Under the pieces are notes generated by a model. That model searched no databases, was not told the origin of the DNA, and saw only the letters and a program-made list of their open reading frames with translations. The translations under genes were made by a program, and so were the position numbers. Below are positions 62,311-64,000 of a stretch of DNA of 64,000 nucleotides, in pieces (position 1 is the first letter of the stretch; every line of letters starts with the position of its first letter). The DNA lies in assembly GCF_017565645.3 (NCBI RefSeq), contig NZ_CP086136.1:930001-994000 (forward strand), in the 5' to 3' direction. Source of the DNA: Bradyrhizobium barranii subsp. barranii (GTDB lineage: Bacteria; Pseudomonadota; Alphaproteobacteria; Rhizobiales; Xanthobacteraceae).

Positions 62311-64000
62311 TTTTGTGCATGTCACCTACGGGCAGACCGGCGCGAGCCAGAAGCAGGACGCGATGGGCATGCGCGCGATGCAGGCGCGCGCCTACACCGA
62401 ACGCGGCTCCCAGTATCTCCTGGTCAAGGCGCCGCCTGCCTCCGGCAAGTCCCGCGCTTTGATGTTCATCGGGCTCGACAAGCTGCAACATCAGGGCATC
62501 CGCAAAGTCATCGTCGCCGTTCCCGAAAGGTCGATCGGCGCGTCATTCCGCCCGACCAAACTCACCGACCACGGCTTCTTTCGCGATTGGCTCGTCGATG
62601 AGGAATGGAACCTGTGCACGGCGGGCGGCGATGCGGGCAAGGTTGGAAGGTTTCAGGTGTTCATGGAGAGCGACGCCGAGGTGCTGATTTGCACCCATGC
62701 CACCTTGCGCTTCGCTTATGACAAAATCGGCGCGGACCCGTTTGCCAATTGTCTGCTCGCCGTTGACGAATTCCACCACGCCTCGGCCGATGCGGATAGC
62801 CGTCTCGGCGAGGTCGTTCGCGGCCTGCTGGCCGATGGCCGCGCCCATATCGTGGCCATGACCGGCAGCTATTTCCGGGGCGACAGCATTCCCGTACTTC
62901 GCCCGGAAGACGAAGAGCGCTTTACTCGTGTCAGCTACACTTACTATGAGCAGCTCAACGGTTACACTTATCTGAAGAGCCTCGGCATCGGGTACCATTT
63001 CTACCGCCGCCGCTATCTCGATGCGATCAACGAGGTCCTCGATCCCGACAAGAAGACCATCATTCATATTCCAAGCGTGAACGCCGCCGAGAGCACCAAG
63101 GAGAAGTACGAGGAAGTCGACCGTATCCTCGATCACCTCGGCGACGTGATACAGACCGACGCGGCTACCGGGCTTCATCATGTCCGGCACAAGAGCGGCA
63201 AGGTTCTCAAGGTGGCCGATCTCGTCGAGGACGACGAGAAGACCCGTAACCAAGTGATGGAAACGCTGCGCAACATCAAAGATCGCGACGACGTCGACAT
63301 CATCATTGCCCTTGGCATGGCCAAGGAGGGCTTCGACTGGATTTACTGCGAGCACGCCCTTACCGTCGGCTATCGCGGCTCCCTTACGGAGATCATCCAG
63401 ATCATCGGACGCGCCACGCGCGACTGCCCCGGCAAGTCGCACGCCCAGTTTACCAACCTGATCGCCGAGCCCGACGCATCCGCCGACAACGTCGCCGACG
63501 CCGTTAACAACATGCTCAAGGCCATCGCCGCCTCGCTCCTAATGGAGCAGGTGCTCGCCCCAAACTTCAAATTCAAGACGCGCGCCACCGATGACAACAT
63601 CGACGGCGGAACCAAGATCGTCGATATCGACTATACGAACAGTGAAACCACCGTCGCCATCAAGGGCTTTGCCGAGCCCAGCACCCCGCGCGTGCGGCAA
63701 ATTCTCCAAAGCGACCTCGTCGATCTCACCGCCTCGGTCATGCAGGACGAGCGCGTGCTGCGCGCGGCGATGAACCCCGACGAGATTCCGCCGGAAGTCG
63801 TGACGCAGGTCTATGTCCCGAAGGTCATCGAGACCAAATACCCGGACCTCACGCCCCAGGAAGTCGAGGAGGTCCGCCAGCATGTCGTCGCCAACGCAGC
63901 CTTCAAGGCGAGCAGCAACGGCGGCCTGCCGGAGCTGAACGACAATCTCATTAAGATGGCGGACAAGTTCATCAACGTGAAAGACCTCAACATCGATTTG
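62303..64000 (+). CDS. DEAD/DEAH-type SF2 helicase, 3' end beyond the window
   Basis: At least 566 residues from GTG 62303 (AAGGAGG seven bases upstream). Walker A is APPASGKS (43-50), the DEAH-like box is DEFHH (155-159), motif III is AMTGSYF, and motif VI is QIIGRATRD (366-374). A less conserved C-terminal domain begins at about residue 410. It is translationally coupled to the methyltransferase, so the two form one system, most likely restriction-like. A nuclease may be the rest of this protein or a next gene. The frame is still open at base 64000. Confidence 0.88.
   Translation, partial: MPDFVHVTYGQTGASQKQDAMGMRAMQARAYTERGSQYLLVKAPPASGKSRALMFIGLDKLQHQGIRKVIVAVPERSIGASFRPTKLTDHGFFRDWLVDEEWNLCTAGGDAGKVGRFQVFMESDAEVLICTHATLRFAYDKIGADPFANCLLAVDEFHHASADADSRLGEVVRGLLADGRAHIVAMTGSYFRGDSIPVLRPEDEERFTRVSYTYYEQLNGYTYLKSLGIGYHFYRRRYLDAINEVLDPDKKTIIHIPSVNAAESTKEKYEEVDRILDHLGDVIQTDAATGLHHVRHKSGKVLKVADLVEDDEKTRNQVMETLRNIKDRDDVDIIIALGMAKEGFDWIYCEHALTVGYRGSLTEIIQIIGRATRDCPGKSHAQFTNLIAEPDASADNVADAVNNMLKAIAASLLMEQVLAPNFKFKTRATDDNIDGGTKIVDIDYTNSETTVAIKGFAEPSTPRVRQILQSDLVDLTASVMQDERVLRAAMNPDEIPPEVVTQVYVPKVIETKYPDLTPQEVEEVRQHVVANAAFKASSNGGLPELNDNLIKMADKFINVKDLNIDL

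Overview
The window looks like the chromosome of a Bradyrhizobium-type alphaproteobacterium (order Hyphomicrobiales). The reasons are the high GC content, strong third-position G/C bias, dense co-directional operons, several families of palindromic intergenic repeats that I remember from Bradyrhizobium/Rhodopseudomonas genomes, and gene content such as an EmrAB-type pump, a complete C-P lyase locus and many aromatic/organic-acid functions. The genus is inferred from memory, not from a search.

Layout. 1-7.9 kb: PepSY membrane protein (cut by the window start), triple-rhodanese protein, SerA, patatin + GntP permease, tannase-like esterase. 7.9-14.9 kb: EmrB/EmrA-type pump divergent from a TetR regulator, a MarR regulator + enoyl-CoA hydratase pair with a probable leaderless, operator-covered start, and a chemoreceptor. 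15-18.4 kb: DapA-family lyase, frameshifted SBP56/methanethiol-oxidase gene, membrane protein. 18.4-32.8 kb: the phosphonate locus. A minus-strand arm (hexapeptide transferase, PhnM1, DUF1045 2H phosphoesterase) diverges from phnC-D-E1-E2. phnF and then phnG-H-I-J-K-L-M2-N and a PPOX-type flavoprotein follow. Three Pho-box-like sites and an 11+4+11 palindrome suggest control by PhoB and PhnF. No phnP is visible, and the DUF1045 protein is the obvious candidate to replace it. 33-37.5 kb: SDR, orphan sulfonate-binding protein, MetY + hydrolase. 37.8-43.3 kb: IclR-controlled catabolic operon (TctC-type binding protein, flavin reductase-like protein, FAH-family hydrolase, HpaH-like hydratase, RidA, amidohydrolase). 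43.5-52.7 kb: luciferase-like oxidoreductase, small orphan genes, SulP transporter, TAT-exported protein + ferric-reductase-like membrane protein, cNMP-binding protein, RlpA-like protein, a large structured repeat and an outer-membrane barrel.

52.7-64 kb is a mobile defence island. Its left edge carries a 24-base 3' end of what looks like tRNA-Thr(GGT), the expected scar of tRNA-targeted integration. Inside, on the minus strand, an Ec67-type retron (RT fused to TOPRIM, with a candidate msr-msd RNA bounded by 14-bp a1/a2 arms) is followed 61 nt later by a Shedu (DUF4263) nuclease gene. To the right are an unrecognised 293-aa gene, a MmeI/YeeA-like DNA methyltransferase gene and a DEAD/DEAH helicase that runs off the window. 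The methyltransferase is split by an IS1380-family element with CTAA target duplications, and removing the element in silico restores a 922-codon open frame. The element carries a second, diverged left end. The strongest leads are the retron-Shedu pairing, the methyltransferase-helicase module and the DUF1045/PhnP question.
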